From NCBI GenBank assembly GCA_030148225.1, contig JASBTX010000042.1, positions 62,001 to 126,000 on the forward strand: a DNA stretch of 64,000 nt. Direction: 5' to 3'. Position numbers and translations under genes: made by a program. Shown here one piece after another: positions 19,731 to 30,266 of the stretch (position 1 is its first letter; every line of letters begins with the position of its first letter). Below the pieces are notes generated by a model, which had not been told where the DNA came from, did no database searches, and saw only the letters and a program-made list of their open reading frames with translations. This DNA is from Paracoccaceae bacterium. Lineage in GTDB: Bacteria; Pseudomonadota; Alphaproteobacteria; Rhodobacterales; Rhodobacteraceae.

Positions 19731-20538
19731 AGTTCACAATTCGTCTTAAAATTCCGATACCGTTCAGCACCGCCCCCAGCGTGGGTTGGGCACGCGCGGG
19801 TTTGACGCGTTCGGGTGGCGGATCATAGCGTTCGGCGGTGGCAACCTCGGTTTCTTCCACGTCTTCAACACCGTTATTGGCATTGCGTACGGAATTGACG
19901 AATTCCGTCATGGTCTGCAGGCCTGCCTTGGGGCCAATCGGTTCATCCGTCAGGCCCTGCACGGTCAGGGAAACAAGGCGGGAATTCACGTCCATCACGG
20001 CGCGCCAGTATGCAGGTTGAAATCCGTTTGGGCCGGGTGTTTCCGTGGAATAAACGAAATAGGTCTGATCGCTGAAAAAGGAATCCGTGACCTCGACACC
20101 GTCGGCATTCCCATTGCGGCTCAGGACATTGCGCCCGGGCTCGGACCGAAAGAAACCATCAAGCGTCGCGGCGTTCAGCTCGCTTTCCTGCGAAGAGCCC
20201 GGCCCGCCAACGGTCGCGGTCAGTACGGCCTTGACATCGGGTAGCGAAACATCGCGGCTGCGGGACAGGCTGCTACAGGTTCCCAAAAGAACGAATGACG
20301 TCGTGTCCGAGTCGCGGGTGGCCGACTTGTCGACGCAAAATCCGGCAGGTCCGGCGATCACAACCGATTTGCTGCTGACCGCGACCGAGGTCGGGGCCTT
20401 GCGGGCAAATGGCAGGTTGGTGCGCGTGGTTCCGCCTTCGGTTGACCGAAAGCCGCCTGAACACGCCGCCAGAGTAACAAGGAACCCCAGCGCCAAATAC
20501 CGCCTGTGTCGCCCGATCTCAGAGGTCCATATAGACAT
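19729..20538 (-). CDS. Putative lipoprotein of unknown function
   Basis: A 269-residue exported lipoprotein. The N terminus has basic residues, a hydrophobic stretch and a lipobox ([13 protein letters not shown]), so the Cys near residue 26 should be lipidated. The mature part is rich in Ser/Thr with two further Cys (GFCVDKS, LGTCSSL) that may form a disulfide, and ends in a Pro-rich linker and a short hydrophobic, basic helix ([16 protein letters not shown]). I recognise no catalytic domain. Its start lies 20 bases inside the end of ilvD on the same strand, so it is likely cotranscribed with ilvD, a pairing without obvious biochemical logic. Confidence 0.75.
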   Translation of the reverse strand: MSIWTSEIGRHRRYLALGFLVTLAACSGGFRSTEGGTTRTNLPFARKAPTSVAVSSKSVVIAGPAGFCVDKSATRDSDTTSFVLLGTCSSLSRSRDVSLPDVKAVLTATVGGPGSSQESELNAATLDGFFRSEPGRNVLSRNGNADGVEVTDSFFSDQTYFVYSTETPGPNGFQPAYWRAVMDVNSRLVSLTVQGLTDEPIGPKAGLQTMTEFVNSVRNANNGVEDVEETEVATAERYDPPPERVKPARAQPTLGAVLNGIGILRRIVN

Positions 20539-22252
20539 GCCGTTCTGCTTTGCCGCCCGGATGGGTTACCGCCCCTTTATATGTTTCGCCAACCAGCTGC
20601 GCATATTTGTAAAGCGCACCGCTGGCATAGATCGTCTCGCGCGGGCCCGCCCAGTCGGCGCGCCGTCTGGCTAGTTCCGCGTCATCAAGATCGACGCTGA
20701 TTTCACCCTTGGGTGCGTCGATGGTGATCATGTCGCCGTCCTTGATCAGCGCAATCGGGCCACCATGGGCGGATTCCGGGCCAACGTGGCCCACGCAGAA
20801 ACCGCGCGTCGCACCCGAAAAACGCCCGTCAGTAATCAGCGCGACCTTCTTGCCCATGCCCTGACCGCTGAGTGCGGCGGTGGTCGACAGCATTTCGCGC
20901 ATGCCCGGGCCGCCTGCGGGCCCTTCGTTGCGGATAACGATCACTTCACCCTCTTTGTAGGTGCGTTTCTGCACCGCCTCGAAGGCATCCTCTTCGCATT
21001 CGAATACACGTGCCGGGCCGGTAAAGACGATATCCTCATCCGCCATGCCGGCGATTTTGACGATGGCCCCATCCGGCGCGAGATTGCCTTTGAGCCCGAC
21101 AACGCCGCCGGTGGTCGAAATGGGTGTTTCGACCGGATAAATCACGCGGCCATCGGCCTCGCGTTCAACCAAGTCCAGTTCTTCGCCCATGGTGCGTCCG
21201 GTTGCAGTCATGCAATCCTCGTGGATCAGGCCTGCCTTGCGCAATTCCTTCATCACGACGGGTACGCCGCCGGCCTCGTAAAGATCCTTGGCGACATAAG
21301 CGCCGCCGGGCTTGAGATCGACGAAATAGGGTGTGTCGCGGAAAATCTCGCAGACATCATCAAGGAAGAAATCCAGCCCCGCTTCGTGGGCGATGGCGGG
21401 CAGATGCAGCCCGGCATTGGTCGACCCGCCGGTGCAGGCCACGACCCGCGCAGCGTTTTCCAGCGACTTGAGTGTCACGACATCGCGCGCACGAATATTC
21501 TTTTCCAAAAGGTTCATGACCGCGCGGCCAGAGGCTTCGCCGTATTGATCGCGGCTTTCGTAAGGTGCCGGCGCGCCAGAGGAATTGGGCAAAGCCAGCC
21601 CGATCGCCTCGGATACACAGGCCATCGTGTTGGCGGTAAACTGCCCGCCGCAGGCACCGGCAGAGGGGCAGGCCACGGCTTCGAGTTTTTCCAGCTCGCA
21701 GGACGAAAGATTGCCGGCCTGATGTTGGCCAACCGCTTCGAACACGTCCTGGACGGTGACATCGCGCCCTTCATAGCGGCCGGGCAGGATCGACCCGCCA
21801 TAGATAAAGACCGACGGCGTGTTCAGCCGGACCATGGCCATCATCATGCCCGGCAGGGATTTGTCGCAGCCTGCCAGACCGACAATCGCGTCATAGCAAT
21901 GACCGCGCATCGTCAGTTCGACCGTGTCGGCAATGGCTTCGCGCGAGGCCAGCGATGACCGCATGCCCTCATGCCCCATTGCGATCCCGTCAGTCACGGT
22001 GATGGTGGTGAATTCGCGCGGGGTGCCAAAGGCCTGCTTGACCCCCATCTTGACCGATTGCGCCTGACGGTTCAGTGCGATGTTGCAGGGTGCTGCTTCG
22101 TTCCAGCAGGTGGCGACACCGACCAGAGGCTGGTGAATCTCTTCTTCGCTGACCCCCATTGCGTACATGTAGGAACGATGCGGCGCGCGTGCCGGTCCCT
22201 CGGTCACATAGCGGCTGGGCAACTTGTTCTTGTCGAAAGGCGGCTTGAGCAT
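20519..22252 (-). CDS. ilvD: Dihydroxy-acid dehydratase
   Basis: Third enzyme of isoleucine and valine synthesis, converting 2,3-dihydroxy acids to 2-keto acids in the cytoplasm with an Fe-S cluster and Mg. Cysteines matching the cluster ligands are Cys56 (EAAPCN), Cys129 (AGCDKSLPG) and Cys201 ([14 protein letters not shown]), and the C-terminal [14 protein letters not shown] signature is present. ATG at 22252 (MLKPPFDKN) follows a good GGAGG and gives 577 residues, the usual size; the open frame further upstream is not coding-like and would overlap the divergent CPBP gene. IlvE of the same pathway is at 38990-39859. Confidence 0.96.
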   Translation of the reverse strand: MLKPPFDKNKLPSRYVTEGPARAPHRSYMYAMGVSEEEIHQPLVGVATCWNEAAPCNIALNRQAQSVKMGVKQAFGTPREFTTITVTDGIAMGHEGMRSSLASREAIADTVELTMRGHCYDAIVGLAGCDKSLPGMMMAMVRLNTPSVFIYGGSILPGRYEGRDVTVQDVFEAVGQHQAGNLSSCELEKLEAVACPSAGACGGQFTANTMACVSEAIGLALPNSSGAPAPYESRDQYGEASGRAVMNLLEKNIRARDVVTLKSLENAARVVACTGGSTNAGLHLPAIAHEAGLDFFLDDVCEIFRDTPYFVDLKPGGAYVAKDLYEAGGVPVVMKELRKAGLIHEDCMTATGRTMGEELDLVEREADGRVIYPVETPISTTGGVVGLKGNLAPDGAIVKIAGMADEDIVFTGPARVFECEEDAFEAVQKRTYKEGEVIVIRNEGPAGGPGMREMLSTTAALSGQGMGKKVALITDGRFSGATRGFCVGHVGPESAHGGPIALIKDGDMITIDAPKGEISVDLDDAELARRRADWAGPRETIYASGALYKYAQLVGETYKGAVTHPGGKAERHVYMDL

Positions 22253-22375
22253 GAGATCCTCCGAAATCGCGGTTGCCCACTGCAATACGAAAGCCGTCCG
22301 CACTGTACAAGCAACATTGCCGAATTGAGGTGGACTGGGTAGGAATATGAAACCGTTTCGACAGGAAATCCGGAT

Positions 22376-23263
22376 ATGAACGCTGCATTTGACGCCTATG
22401 TCGCCCCGGCACGGAACTATCCCCAGCTCTGGCGGCTGATCGCCGGTCTGGCCGTGGCTGTCGGTGTTTATGTCGGCTGGCTGGGTATCGTTTTCGGCAG
22501 CGCCTGGGGCGTTGCGGGGATGGAATGGATCCAGACCAAATTCGGTGGCGGCGCCATGGGTGCCAATCCGATCAGTACCATTTTGCTGTTGTTCACCTTT
22601 CTGGGTATGGCGCTGGGTGCCTGGGCAGCGGCGCGCGCGATGCATATGCGCAATATCTGGACACTGCTTGGCCCTGTCCGCATCCTGATCGGGGATTTCA
22701 TCATCGCTGCCGTGGTCGTCATTGTCATTTTTGGCGCATTCGAACTGGTATACCCGCCGGATTTCGAACCGGTTGCGAACCTGTCATTCGACATCTGGAT
22801 CGCCGTTCTGCCCTTTACCCTTATCGGCATTCTTATTCAGACCGGTGCGGAAGAGATACTGTTTCGCGGATATGTCCAGCAACAGTTGGCTGCCCTAAAC
22901 AAGTCGCCGCTTGTCTGGATGATCCTGCCCAGCCTGACATTCGGCCTATTGCATTATGATGAGGCGGCCGGTCAGACAGCGTGGCTGATCATCGCGGCGA
23001 CAACGCTTTTTGCGCTACTGGCGGCTGATCTGGTCCGAGTGACAGGCAGCCTGGGTGCAGCCTGGGGCTTTCACTTTGCCAATAACCTCTTTGCGCTGAC
23101 CTATATCGCGCTGGACGAGACGATCACGGGTGTTGCGCTTTATACTACCCCTTTCGGGCCGGGCGCGTTCGATATTCTGTCGGTACTCATCCTGCGGGAT
23201 ATGGCCATCGTCCTCGCGGCGTGGCTGCCACTGCGTTTCCTTGTCAGTCGGCGATTGCAATAA
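22376..23263 (+). CDS. CPBP family intramembrane metalloprotease
   Basis: A 295-residue membrane protein with about eight hydrophobic helices and the CPBP/CAAX protease-like active site: [15 protein letters not shown] (paired Glu and Arg), [11 protein letters not shown] (His) and [14 protein letters not shown] (His and Asn). Bacterial members process or protect against small peptides and some act in stress or protein secretion, but the substrate here is unknown. It is divergent from ilvD across 123 bases and precedes accD on the same strand by 54 bases. Confidence 0.87.
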   Translation: MNAAFDAYVAPARNYPQLWRLIAGLAVAVGVYVGWLGIVFGSAWGVAGMEWIQTKFGGGAMGANPISTILLLFTFLGMALGAWAAARAMHMRNIWTLLGPVRILIGDFIIAAVVVIVIFGAFELVYPPDFEPVANLSFDIWIAVLPFTLIGILIQTGAEEILFRGYVQQQLAALNKSPLVWMILPSLTFGLLHYDEAAGQTAWLIIAATTLFALLAADLVRVTGSLGAAWGFHFANNLFALTYIALDETITGVALYTTPFGPGAFDILSVLILRDMAIVLAAWLPLRFLVSRRLQ

Positions 23264-23317
23264 ATCCGCCAACGCCATATTTGACACCAAACCCTATTCG
23301 GAAAGATCCCGGCACTC

Positions 23318-24265
23318 ATGAACTGGATTTCGAACTACGTCCGGCCCACCATCAATTCGCTGTTCTCGCGCCGCGAAATGCCCGAGAATCTGTGGACCAA
23401 ATGCCCGGAATGCGGAACGATGCTGTTTCACCGGGAATTGGCCGATAACCTGATGGTCTGCCCGTCCTGCGATCATCACATGGCATTCCGCCCGCGCGAA
23501 CGTTTTGCTGCGCTGTTTGATGGCGGAATATTTGTGGAGGTCAAAGTTCCTGAACCGGTGGCTGATCCGCTGGCCTTCAAGGATCAGAAAAAGTACCCCG
23601 ACCGCATGAAAGCGGCGCAAAAGAACACCGGCGAAGCCGAGGCGATGCTGGTGGCCGAGGGTGAGATCGGACGCACCCCCATTGTCGCGGCGGCGCAGGA
23701 CTTTTCCTTCATGGGCGGCTCCATGGGCATGTATGTCGGCAATGCGATTATCGCAGCGGCCGAGCGTGCGGTCGAACTCAAGCGTCCGCTGATCATCTTT
23801 TCCGCCGCTGGCGGTGCCCGGATGCAGGAAGGCATCCTGAGCCTGATGCAGATGCCCCGCACGACAGTTGCGGTGCAAATGCTGAAAGAGGCCGGGTTGC
23901 CCTATATCGTCGTGCTGACCCATCCCACCACCGGCGGGGTGACTGCATCCTACGCCATGCTGGGCGACGTGCATATTTCCGAGCCGAACGCGCTGATCTG
24001 CTTTGCAGGGCCCCGCGTTATCGAACAGACCATCCGGGAAAAGCTGCCCGAGGGGTTTCAACGGGCAGAATACCTCTTGGATCACGGCATGCTTGACCGG
24101 GTCACGCATCGCCGTGATTTGCGCGATGAGCTGATTTCGATAACCCGGATGCTGTGCGGCATGGGCCCGCCGGTCAAAGGTGATCTGCCCGCCCCGGTCG
24201 GGACGACCGAGGGCGATGATACCAAGGATGCGGCAGCAAAGCCGGACGGAGACGACGCCGGGTGA
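23318..24265 (+). CDS. accD: Acetyl-CoA carboxylase carboxyltransferase subunit beta
   Basis: Beta subunit of the carboxyltransferase that makes malonyl-CoA for fatty acid synthesis, acting in an A2B2 complex with AccA. The N-terminal zinc ribbon is complete (Cys29, Cys32, Cys48, Cys51: CPECG and CPSCDH), followed by the crotonase-fold domain with [12 protein letters not shown] and [11 protein letters not shown], which form the acyl-CoA oxyanion sites. The tail is acidic, about 25 residues. 315 residues is typical. Its stop overlaps the GTG start of folC (GTGA), the widespread accD-folC pairing. Confidence 0.96.
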   Translation: MNWISNYVRPTINSLFSRREMPENLWTKCPECGTMLFHRELADNLMVCPSCDHHMAFRPRERFAALFDGGIFVEVKVPEPVADPLAFKDQKKYPDRMKAAQKNTGEAEAMLVAEGEIGRTPIVAAAQDFSFMGGSMGMYVGNAIIAAAERAVELKRPLIIFSAAGGARMQEGILSLMQMPRTTVAVQMLKEAGLPYIVVLTHPTTGGVTASYAMLGDVHISEPNALICFAGPRVIEQTIREKLPEGFQRAEYLLDHGMLDRVTHRRDLRDELISITRMLCGMGPPVKGDLPAPVGTTEGDDTKDAAAKPDGDDAG

Positions 24266-25536
24266 GCGCCCGTCATTCCGACATCATCCTGCAGCGGATG
24301 ATGCGCTTTCATCCCAAGATCATCGATCTGACGCTGGATCGCATGTGGCGCATTCTGGCCGCACTTGATCATCCCGAACGCCGCCTGCCGCCTGTCATTC
24401 ATATCGCGGGCACGAACGGCAAGGGATCGACACAGGCCATGATCCGCGCCGGGCTTGAAGCGGCGGGCAAACAGGTTCACGCCTATACATCGCCCCATCT
24501 GGCCCGGTTTCACGAGCGAATACGGCTGGCGGGCGAACTGATTTCGGAACCCTCGCTCAGCGCCGTTCTGGATGAGTGCCTCGCCGCGAATGGCGAGACC
24601 GAGATCACTTATTTCGAAATCACGACCGCGGCAGCATTGCTCGCGTTTTCGCGGGAAGCGGCGGATTACACGCTGCTTGAGGTCGGGCTTGGCGGGCGGC
24701 TGGATGCCACCAATGTTATTGCACAACCCGCACTGACGGTGATCACGCCGGTCTCGATTGATCATCAACAGTTTCTGGGCGAGACGCTGGGCGAGATCGC
24801 GTTTGAAAAGGCGGGAATCCTGAAACGCGGCGTTCCCGCCGTAATCGGCCCGCAGCATGAAGATGCGATGGACGTAATCGAGGCGCAGGCAGAGAAACTT
24901 GGTGCACCGATCTTTGCCCACGGCCAGCACTGGCACGTCTGGGAAGAGCGTGACCGGCTGATCTATCAGGATGAAACCGGGTTGCTGGATCTGCCGATGC
25001 CCGCCCTGATCGGCGCGCATCAGGTTCAGAATGCAGGCGCGGCGATTGCGGCGCTGCGCCAGCTGTCTCTGGGCGAAGATGTCTGCATTGCGGCAATGAC
25101 AGATGCCCGCTGGCCCGCCCGGTTGCAACGCCTGAGGCATGGCCCGCTTGTCGAGGTGGCGCAGACGGCGGAACTGTGGCTGGATGGTGGGCATAATGCC
25201 GCTGCCGGTCAGGCCCTTGCCGAGGCGCTGGGCCGTCTGTCCCCGAAACCGACTTTTCTGATCTGCGGGATGCTGAACACCAAGGATGTCGGCGGATATC
25301 TGCGCCCGCTCGGGTCGGTTGCCAGGGAACTGGTTGCCGTATCCATCCCGGACGAGGCCGCAACGCTGAGCGCAGAAGAGACGGCGGCGGCGGCGCGATC
25401 CGCAGGATTGCGGGCCTCGACGGCACTATCGGTTGCAGATGCCGTTCAGCACATCATTCATACCGAACCGCGCGCACGCATCCTGATATGCGGATCGCTA
25501 TACCTTGCCGGGGCGGTGCTGCGCGAAAACGGTTAG
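24262..25536 (+). CDS. folC: Bifunctional dihydrofolate synthase/folylpolyglutamate synthase
   Basis: Adds glutamate to dihydropteroate and to folates in the cytoplasm. The Mur-ligase-type P-loop is [15 protein letters not shown], followed by [15 protein letters not shown] (dihydropteroate loop), [13 protein letters not shown] and [15 protein letters not shown], and the late [14 protein letters not shown] motif of the C-terminal domain. 424 residues is normal. It uses GTG at 24262 coupled to accD. Its end overlaps the convergent zapE by 4 bases. Confidence 0.95.
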   Translation: MSARHSDIILQRMMRFHPKIIDLTLDRMWRILAALDHPERRLPPVIHIAGTNGKGSTQAMIRAGLEAAGKQVHAYTSPHLARFHERIRLAGELISEPSLSAVLDECLAANGETEITYFEITTAAALLAFSREAADYTLLEVGLGGRLDATNVIAQPALTVITPVSIDHQQFLGETLGEIAFEKAGILKRGVPAVIGPQHEDAMDVIEAQAEKLGAPIFAHGQHWHVWEERDRLIYQDETGLLDLPMPALIGAHQVQNAGAAIAALRQLSLGEDVCIAAMTDARWPARLQRLRHGPLVEVAQTAELWLDGGHNAAAGQALAEALGRLSPKPTFLICGMLNTKDVGGYLRPLGSVARELVAVSIPDEAATLSAEETAAAARSAGLRASTALSVADAVQHIIHTEPRARILICGSLYLAGAVLRENG

Positions 25537-26627
25537 CCCGCGTCGCTGCCCCAGTCGGCGTCCTGCATTTCCTCCAGACGCGATGCAGTGCGCTCGAACT
25601 CGAACGCGCCCTCACCCTCGAGATAGAGACGGTTTGGCGGCGCTTCGGCCGAGGCGATAAGCCGGACCCGGGCCTCGTAAAGTGCATCAATCAGAATGAC
25701 AAAGCGCTTGGCCTCGTTGAAATTGCTGCGGCTGAGATGCGGTATGTCATCGAGCAACAACACCCGTACCGCCCCCGCGATGGCGAGGTAATCTGCCGGG
25801 CCCAGCGGGCGGGCGCAGAGATCAAAGAACCGGGCCCGGGCAACACCGTTTCGATACGCAGGCAGGGTCACTTCTCGCTTGTTCACGGTCAGGATCAGGG
25901 GCGCGCCTTCTCCGCCGGTCAGATCGTCCCACATCGCCTGCATGGCGGCCTTCGCCTTAGCATTGATCGGGGTAAAGTAGCGCTTTTCACGCGACAGGCG
26001 GTCCTGCCGATAATCCGTGTCACTATCGAGTTGCAGCACGTCCAGCCGATCCGTGATCAGGTCGATGAAGGGCAGGAACAGGTTCCGGTTCAGCCCATCC
26101 TTGTAGAGGTCCCCCGGCACACGGTTCGATGTCGTCACCACCACAACCCCGGCGGCAAAGAGCTGCTCAAAGAGGCGGCCCACGATCATCGCATCCGTGA
26201 TGTCGCTGATCTGCATTTCATCAAAACACAGCAATCTGGCCGAGGCGATGATCTGTTCGGCCACCGGCAGGATTGCATCATCAACGCCGGTTTTGCGCGC
26301 CGCGTGCAGCGCTTGGTGAACCTCTTGCATGAAGGCATGAAAGTGCACCCGCCGGCGCGGCTCGATCCGGGCATGTTCAAAGAAGAGATCCATCAGCATG
26401 GATTTGCCCCTGCCGACACCCCCCCAGATATAAAGCCCCCTTGGTGGGGTTTCGGCACGGCGAAACAGGGTAAAACCGCGCCTTGGTGCCAGATCGGACA
26501 ATTCCTGCGCCAGCGCATCCAGCCGCGCGATCACGCGGGCCTGCGCCGGATCGGGCCTGAGCGAACCTTCGGCCACGGCACCGGCATAGATATCAGACAG
26601 GTCTTTCATCAGCGTTTCATTACTCAT
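25533..26627 (-). CDS. zapE: Cell division protein ZapE (AFG1-type ATPase)
   Basis: A 364-residue AFG1/ZapE P-loop ATPase. It has Walker A GGVGRGKSMLM, FHAFMQEVH, Walker B LLCFDEMQISDITDAM, and sensor-like VVTTSNRVPGDLY. In E. coli ZapE binds FtsZ and is needed at late division under stress; in mitochondria the homologue assists respiratory complex quality control. ATG 26627 (MSNETL) is preferred over an upstream in-frame ATG at 26663. It is divergent from the MFS gene and convergent with folC. Confidence 0.93.
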   Translation of the reverse strand: MSNETLMKDLSDIYAGAVAEGSLRPDPAQARVIARLDALAQELSDLAPRRGFTLFRRAETPPRGLYIWGGVGRGKSMLMDLFFEHARIEPRRRVHFHAFMQEVHQALHAARKTGVDDAILPVAEQIIASARLLCFDEMQISDITDAMIVGRLFEQLFAAGVVVVTTSNRVPGDLYKDGLNRNLFLPFIDLITDRLDVLQLDSDTDYRQDRLSREKRYFTPINAKAKAAMQAMWDDLTGGEGAPLILTVNKREVTLPAYRNGVARARFFDLCARPLGPADYLAIAGAVRVLLLDDIPHLSRSNFNEAKRFVILIDALYEARVRLIASAEAPPNRLYLEGEGAFEFERTASRLEEMQDADWGSDAG

Positions 26628-26708
26628 CCGCCACGCAGAAGGAAAGCGGATGCACCCCATCACGGAAATTCATTTGACCTTTGAACCCGACCGCATGAAC
26701 CTGTCGCG

Positions 26709-27941
26709 ATGAAACAAAATGCGCTTCTGACTCCGGTGCTGATCGGCGGCTGTGTGGTGATGCTGATCAGCTTTGCCATCCGCGCCTCTTTCGGTGTTTT
26801 CCAGATCCCCATCGCCGATGAATTCGGCTGGCTCAGGACGGATTTCTCGATGGCCATCGCCATTCAGAACCTGGCATGGGGCATCGGTCAGCCGATTTTC
26901 GGCGCGATTGCGGAAAAGATCGGTGACCGCAAGGCGATTGCCATCGGTGCTGTCACCTATGCGGCGGGTCTGGTGATGTCGAGCTATGCCGTGACACCGG
27001 GCGGGCATCAGATGCTCGAGGTTCTGGTAGGCTTTGGCATCGCGGGCACCGGTTTTGGCGTGGTGCTGGCGATGGTCGGGCGCGCCACCTCGGATGAACA
27101 TCGCTCGATGGCGCTGGCAATCGCTGCTGCAGCGGGATCGGGTGGTCAGGTTGTCGGTCCGCCGGTTGCCGAGTTTCTGCTGGGCGTCATGCCATGGCAG
27201 GGCGTGTTCATGGTGTTCGCCGGTACGATCCTTCTGGCGCTATTCATGCTGCCGATGATGAAGGCCCCCACCGCGAGCCGCGCCGATCTTGAGGAAAGCC
27301 TGAGCGCCATCCTCGCCAAAGCCTTTCGCGATCCCTCATACACGCTGATCTTTCTTGGTTTCTTTTCCTGCGGCTATCAGCTCTCGTTCGTGACGGCCCA
27401 TTTCCCGGCCTTCGTGACCGAGGCCAGCAGCAGCATTGCCGAAGGTGGCTGGCTCTATTCCGCGGGGGTGCGCAGCACCTCGGCGCTGGGCGCGATGGCG
27501 ATATCACTCATCGGCATCGCCAACATATTCGGCACGCTCATGGCCGGTTATCTCGGCAAACGATATTCCAAGAAATATCTGCTGGCTGCGGTGTATACAG
27601 GCCGCACGGTTATCGCGGCTGTATTCATCCTTTTGCCAATGACACCCCTGACCGTCATCCTGTTTTCCATTGCGATGGGATCTCTCTGGCTGGCGACTGT
27701 GCCGTTAACCTCGGGGCTTGTCGCGCATATTTACGGGCTGCGCTACATGGGAACACTCTATGGCATCGTCTTTTTCTCGCACCAGCTCGGATCGTTTCTG
27801 GGTGTCTGGCTGGGTGGGCGGATGTACGATATCTACGGCAGCTATGATGCTGTCTGGTGGGTTGGCGTCGGTGTCGGTGCGTTTTCAGCCATCGTGCATT
27901 TGCCGATAAACGAGCGGCCACTCGCCACCCGATCCGCTTAA
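26709..27941 (+). CDS. MFS transporter
   Basis: A 410-residue major facilitator with about twelve predicted helices. The loop 2-3 signature is GAIAEKIGDRKAIAIGA and the second half has MAGYLGKRYSKKYLLA. The first helices (SFAIRASFGVFQIPIADEFGW) resemble the monocarboxylate/oxalate-formate-like branch that is abundant in roseobacters. The substrate cannot be inferred. It is divergent from zapE and overlaps the convergent DUF2064 gene by 4 bases. Confidence 0.87.
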   Translation: MKQNALLTPVLIGGCVVMLISFAIRASFGVFQIPIADEFGWLRTDFSMAIAIQNLAWGIGQPIFGAIAEKIGDRKAIAIGAVTYAAGLVMSSYAVTPGGHQMLEVLVGFGIAGTGFGVVLAMVGRATSDEHRSMALAIAAAAGSGGQVVGPPVAEFLLGVMPWQGVFMVFAGTILLALFMLPMMKAPTASRADLEESLSAILAKAFRDPSYTLIFLGFFSCGYQLSFVTAHFPAFVTEASSSIAEGGWLYSAGVRSTSALGAMAISLIGIANIFGTLMAGYLGKRYSKKYLLAAVYTGRTVIAAVFILLPMTPLTVILFSIAMGSLWLATVPLTSGLVAHIYGLRYMGTLYGIVFFSHQLGSFLGVWLGGRMYDIYGSYDAVWWVGVGVGAFSAIVHLPINERPLATRSA

Positions 27942-28525
27942 CCCGTCCGCCCCAATGCCCTGAGGTCCGAAAGGGAATCTACATCACGCAGATGCTCGGT
28001 CAGCGCGACGCGGTATCCGGGCAGCGTGGCGATAGTGTCGTTAAGTGCATGTTGGCTCGACCAGCGGACATTTTCCAGAAATCCCATCGGGGGCGGGGAC
28101 AGGCGCCGCAATCCGATCAGCCAATAACCCCCATCAGGCGCAGGCCCGAACACGGCGTCGTTTGGTCCGAGTTGGGCGAATGCCCGCGCGATATGCGCGC
28201 GGGTGATACCCGGAATATCCGAGCCGATGACGATGGCCGGCCCGGGCGGTAAATGCCGGAACAGCCTGCCCATCCGGTCTGCCAGCGAACCGTTGCCCTG
28301 GGGCCACCTTGGCAGATCCGCGGGCCAGACCCGGCTTTGCACCCCCGCGTGATCCGGGGAGACCGCCAATACAAGTTGCCATCGCGGATCGCGCAGCCGC
28401 CGGATCAGACGTGCGGTCTGGTGGCGGAACCACCACGCGGCGCTGATCATGCCGATGTCACGCCCAAGGCGCGTTTTGACCCGCCCTGGCTGCGGCTCTT
28501 TCAGCATCAGGACCAGTGTTTTCAT
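27938..28525 (-). CDS. DUF2064/TIGR04282-type glycosyltransferase-like protein
   Basis: A 195-residue GT-A-like protein of the DUF2064 family. Landmarks are [15 protein letters not shown] at the N terminus, [15 protein letters not shown] (nucleotide-binding Asp) and [19 protein letters not shown]04282 members are proposed glycosyltransferases of arsenosugar synthesis, but none of the partner arsenic methylation or radical SAM genes is in the neighbourhood, so that role is not supported here. It overlaps the dapE stop by 4 bases and so is translated with the lysine genes. Confidence 0.82.
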   Translation of the reverse strand: MKTLVLMLKEPQPGRVKTRLGRDIGMISAAWWFRHQTARLIRRLRDPRWQLVLAVSPDHAGVQSRVWPADLPRWPQGNGSLADRMGRLFRHLPPGPAIVIGSDIPGITRAHIARAFAQLGPNDAVFGPAPDGGYWLIGLRRLSPPPMGFLENVRWSSQHALNDTIATLPGYRVALTEHLRDVDSLSDLRALGRTG

Positions 28526-29664
28526 GCGAAATAGCGGTTCAGAATCTCACCATAGATTCGGGTGAGTTCGCGAATTTGCCCGACCTCGACGCATTCATCG
28601 ACCTGATGCATGGTTTTGCCGACCAGTCCGAACTCGACCACCGGACAAATCGATTTGATGAACCGGGCATCCGATGTTCCGCCCGTGGTCGACATTTCGG
28701 GTGTCAGCCCGGTTACCGATGTTACCGCGTCGGCCACCAGCCCGGACAGTTCGCCCGGCGGTGTCACGAAACTTTCGCCCGAAACCTGAAACCGGATATC
28801 GATATCGACACCGAATTCAGCCGCGACCTGATCAGCTTCGGATCTCAGCCATTCAGACAGGTCCGCGCTGCTGTGTTGATCGTTGAAGCGGATATTGGCG
28901 GTGAAACGTGCCACGGCGGGTATGACGTTATTGGCGGGATTGCCGGTGTCGATGGTTGTCAGTGCCAGCGTCGAGGGATCGAAATGATCGTTCCCGTCAT
29001 CCAGCCTGTGCCGCGCAAGACGATCAGCAAGGCGCGCCAGTGCGGGCAGCGGATTGCGCGCCCGGTGGGGATAGGCCGAATGCCCCTGAACACCGGTGAT
29101 GGTGAAAAATCCGGTCATGGAACCGCGCCGGCCGATCTTGATCATGTCGCCCAGCCTTTCGGGGCAGGTCGGCTCTCCGACAAGGCAAACCGACATCACC
29201 TCGCCCTCATCTGCCATCCAGTCCAGAATGGCCGTTGTCCCGTCAGTGGCGTCACCCTCTTCGTCGCCCGTAATGGTCAGGACGACCGCACCATCCGGCG
29301 GGGTCTCGGTGACGTATCCGACCGCCGCCGCGACAAAGGCCGCCACCCCGGATTTCATATCTGTCGCACCCCGGCCAAAAAGCAGATCACCACGGATGTC
29401 GCCGCCAAATGGCGGCAAGGTCCAGTCGTCGGGGTTTCCGACCGGCACGACATCCGTGTGCCCGTTAAAGCCGAAGCTGCGCGTATGACCACGCACACCC
29501 CAGCGCGCATGCAGGTTTGAAACGCCGTTGCGGTCAATCCGCGTGCAGACAAACCCGGCGCTTTGCAAAACGTCCTGCAACAGGACCAGCGCACCACCTT
29601 CCGCCGGGGTTACGCTTTCGCAGCGGATCAGTTCTGCTGTCAGGTCTACGGGGTCGATTGTCAT
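28522..29664 (-). CDS. dapE: Succinyl-diaminopimelate desuccinylase
   Basis: Zn-dependent hydrolase of the succinylase branch of lysine/diaminopimelate synthesis, releasing LL-DAP for lysine and peptidoglycan. The M20 metallopeptidase residues are visible: His69 and Asp71 in [10 protein letters not shown], Asp102 in GATDMKSG, Glu135-Glu136 in TGDEEGD, the GEPT Glu, and a late His in KTMHQVDE. 380 residues is typical. The start has GAGG seven bases upstream. DapD, which makes the preceding intermediate, is encoded 600 bases upstream on the same strand. Confidence 0.95.
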   Translation of the reverse strand: MTIDPVDLTAELIRCESVTPAEGGALVLLQDVLQSAGFVCTRIDRNGVSNLHARWGVRGHTRSFGFNGHTDVVPVGNPDDWTLPPFGGDIRGDLLFGRGATDMKSGVAAFVAAAVGYVTETPPDGAVVLTITGDEEGDATDGTTAILDWMADEGEVMSVCLVGEPTCPERLGDMIKIGRRGSMTGFFTITGVQGHSAYPHRARNPLPALARLADRLARHRLDDGNDHFDPSTLALTTIDTGNPANNVIPAVARFTANIRFNDQHSSADLSEWLRSEADQVAAEFGVDIDIRFQVSGESFVTPPGELSGLVADAVTSVTGLTPEMSTTGGTSDARFIKSICPVVEFGLVGKTMHQVDECVEVGQIRELTRIYGEILNRYFA

Positions 29665-29841
29665 GGATTGCCTCGGTCAGCTTTCCGGTTGCGATACCCG
29701 CTTCGCGGCCAAAGAACAAACCCCAAGCGTTTTTTGTCGGCGGTCCTGATGGCCAAATAGGCTTTCAGCGCGGACAAGCAATCGGTAACGCCCGCAATTC
29801 TTCGGCCTCATTTCATGTACGACCTGAACCGGGTCGAAGCT

Positions 29842-30168
29842 TCAGTCATATAGTGGCTCAAACCGCGCCACGATCACCGCATTCTCGGCCAGTGCCCGCG
29901 CCGCCAGTTCTCGCTCTTCGGCATCGATCTCGTGACCCATCGCGTCGCGATCTTCCAATGTGCCATAGCCAGTGACATCCAGCGGCGCCAGATCGGCCCG
30001 TTTCAACACGGCAACCGTTTCCCTGACCGCCTCGGCCTCGTCAATCCCGGCGGCAAAGCAGATCAGCGCGCCGCCCGTCGCCTTTTCGGGCAGCCCGTCG
30101 CCGGGCGCACGCCCGACCTGCACCAGCAGCGTGAACACCTTTTGCCGGCTTTCAGCCTTGGGGGACAT
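29842..30168 (-). CDS. Uncharacterised conserved protein, 108 aa
   Basis: A 108-residue protein I cannot assign. It has an N-terminal basic part, a beta strand (VFTLLVQVGRAPGDGLPEKATGGALICFAAG), an acidic helix (DEAEAVRETVAVLKRADLAPLDVTGYGTLEDRD) and a C-terminal helix (AARALAENAVIVARFEPLYD). The fold looks like a small alpha/beta sandwich. Similar small proteins sit between dapD and dapE in other Rhodobacteraceae as far as I recall, suggesting a link with lysine synthesis or simple hitchhiking. ATG 30168 is preferred to GTG 30171. Confidence 0.65.
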   Translation of the reverse strand: MSPKAESRQKVFTLLVQVGRAPGDGLPEKATGGALICFAAGIDEAEAVRETVAVLKRADLAPLDVTGYGTLEDRDAMGHEIDAEERELAARALAENAVIVARFEPLYD

Positions 30169-30227
30169 CACGCGCCTTTCTCGCCGGATACTCGATCATC
30201 ATTGTTACTGAAATACCTTGGGGGTGA

Positions 30228-30262
30228 GCGCGCATCTGCGCGCGAGGGGGCAACGCCCCCTC
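30228..30262 (-). terminator. Tandem GC hairpins after dapD
   Basis: Two perfect stems lie in the gap downstream of dapD: GAGGGGGC/GCCCCCTC with a 3-base loop (30244-30262) and GCGCGCA/TGCGCGC with a 2-base loop (30228-30243, reading 28-34 and 37-43). On the reverse strand they are followed by a short CCCCCAAGGTATTT sequence rather than a U run. A terminator or mRNA-stabilising attenuator between dapD and the downstream genes is likely. Confidence 0.6.
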
Positions 30263-30266
30263 GGGA

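Noticed and set aside
20765..21958. Open frame on the forward strand across ilvD
   Set aside because: It is antisense to the catalytic core of ilvD and has shadow-like composition.
27938..28525. Arsenosugar synthesis by the DUF2064 protein
   Set aside because: No arsenic methyltransferase, radical SAM partner or arsenic regulator occurs nearby, so the family label alone is not evidence.
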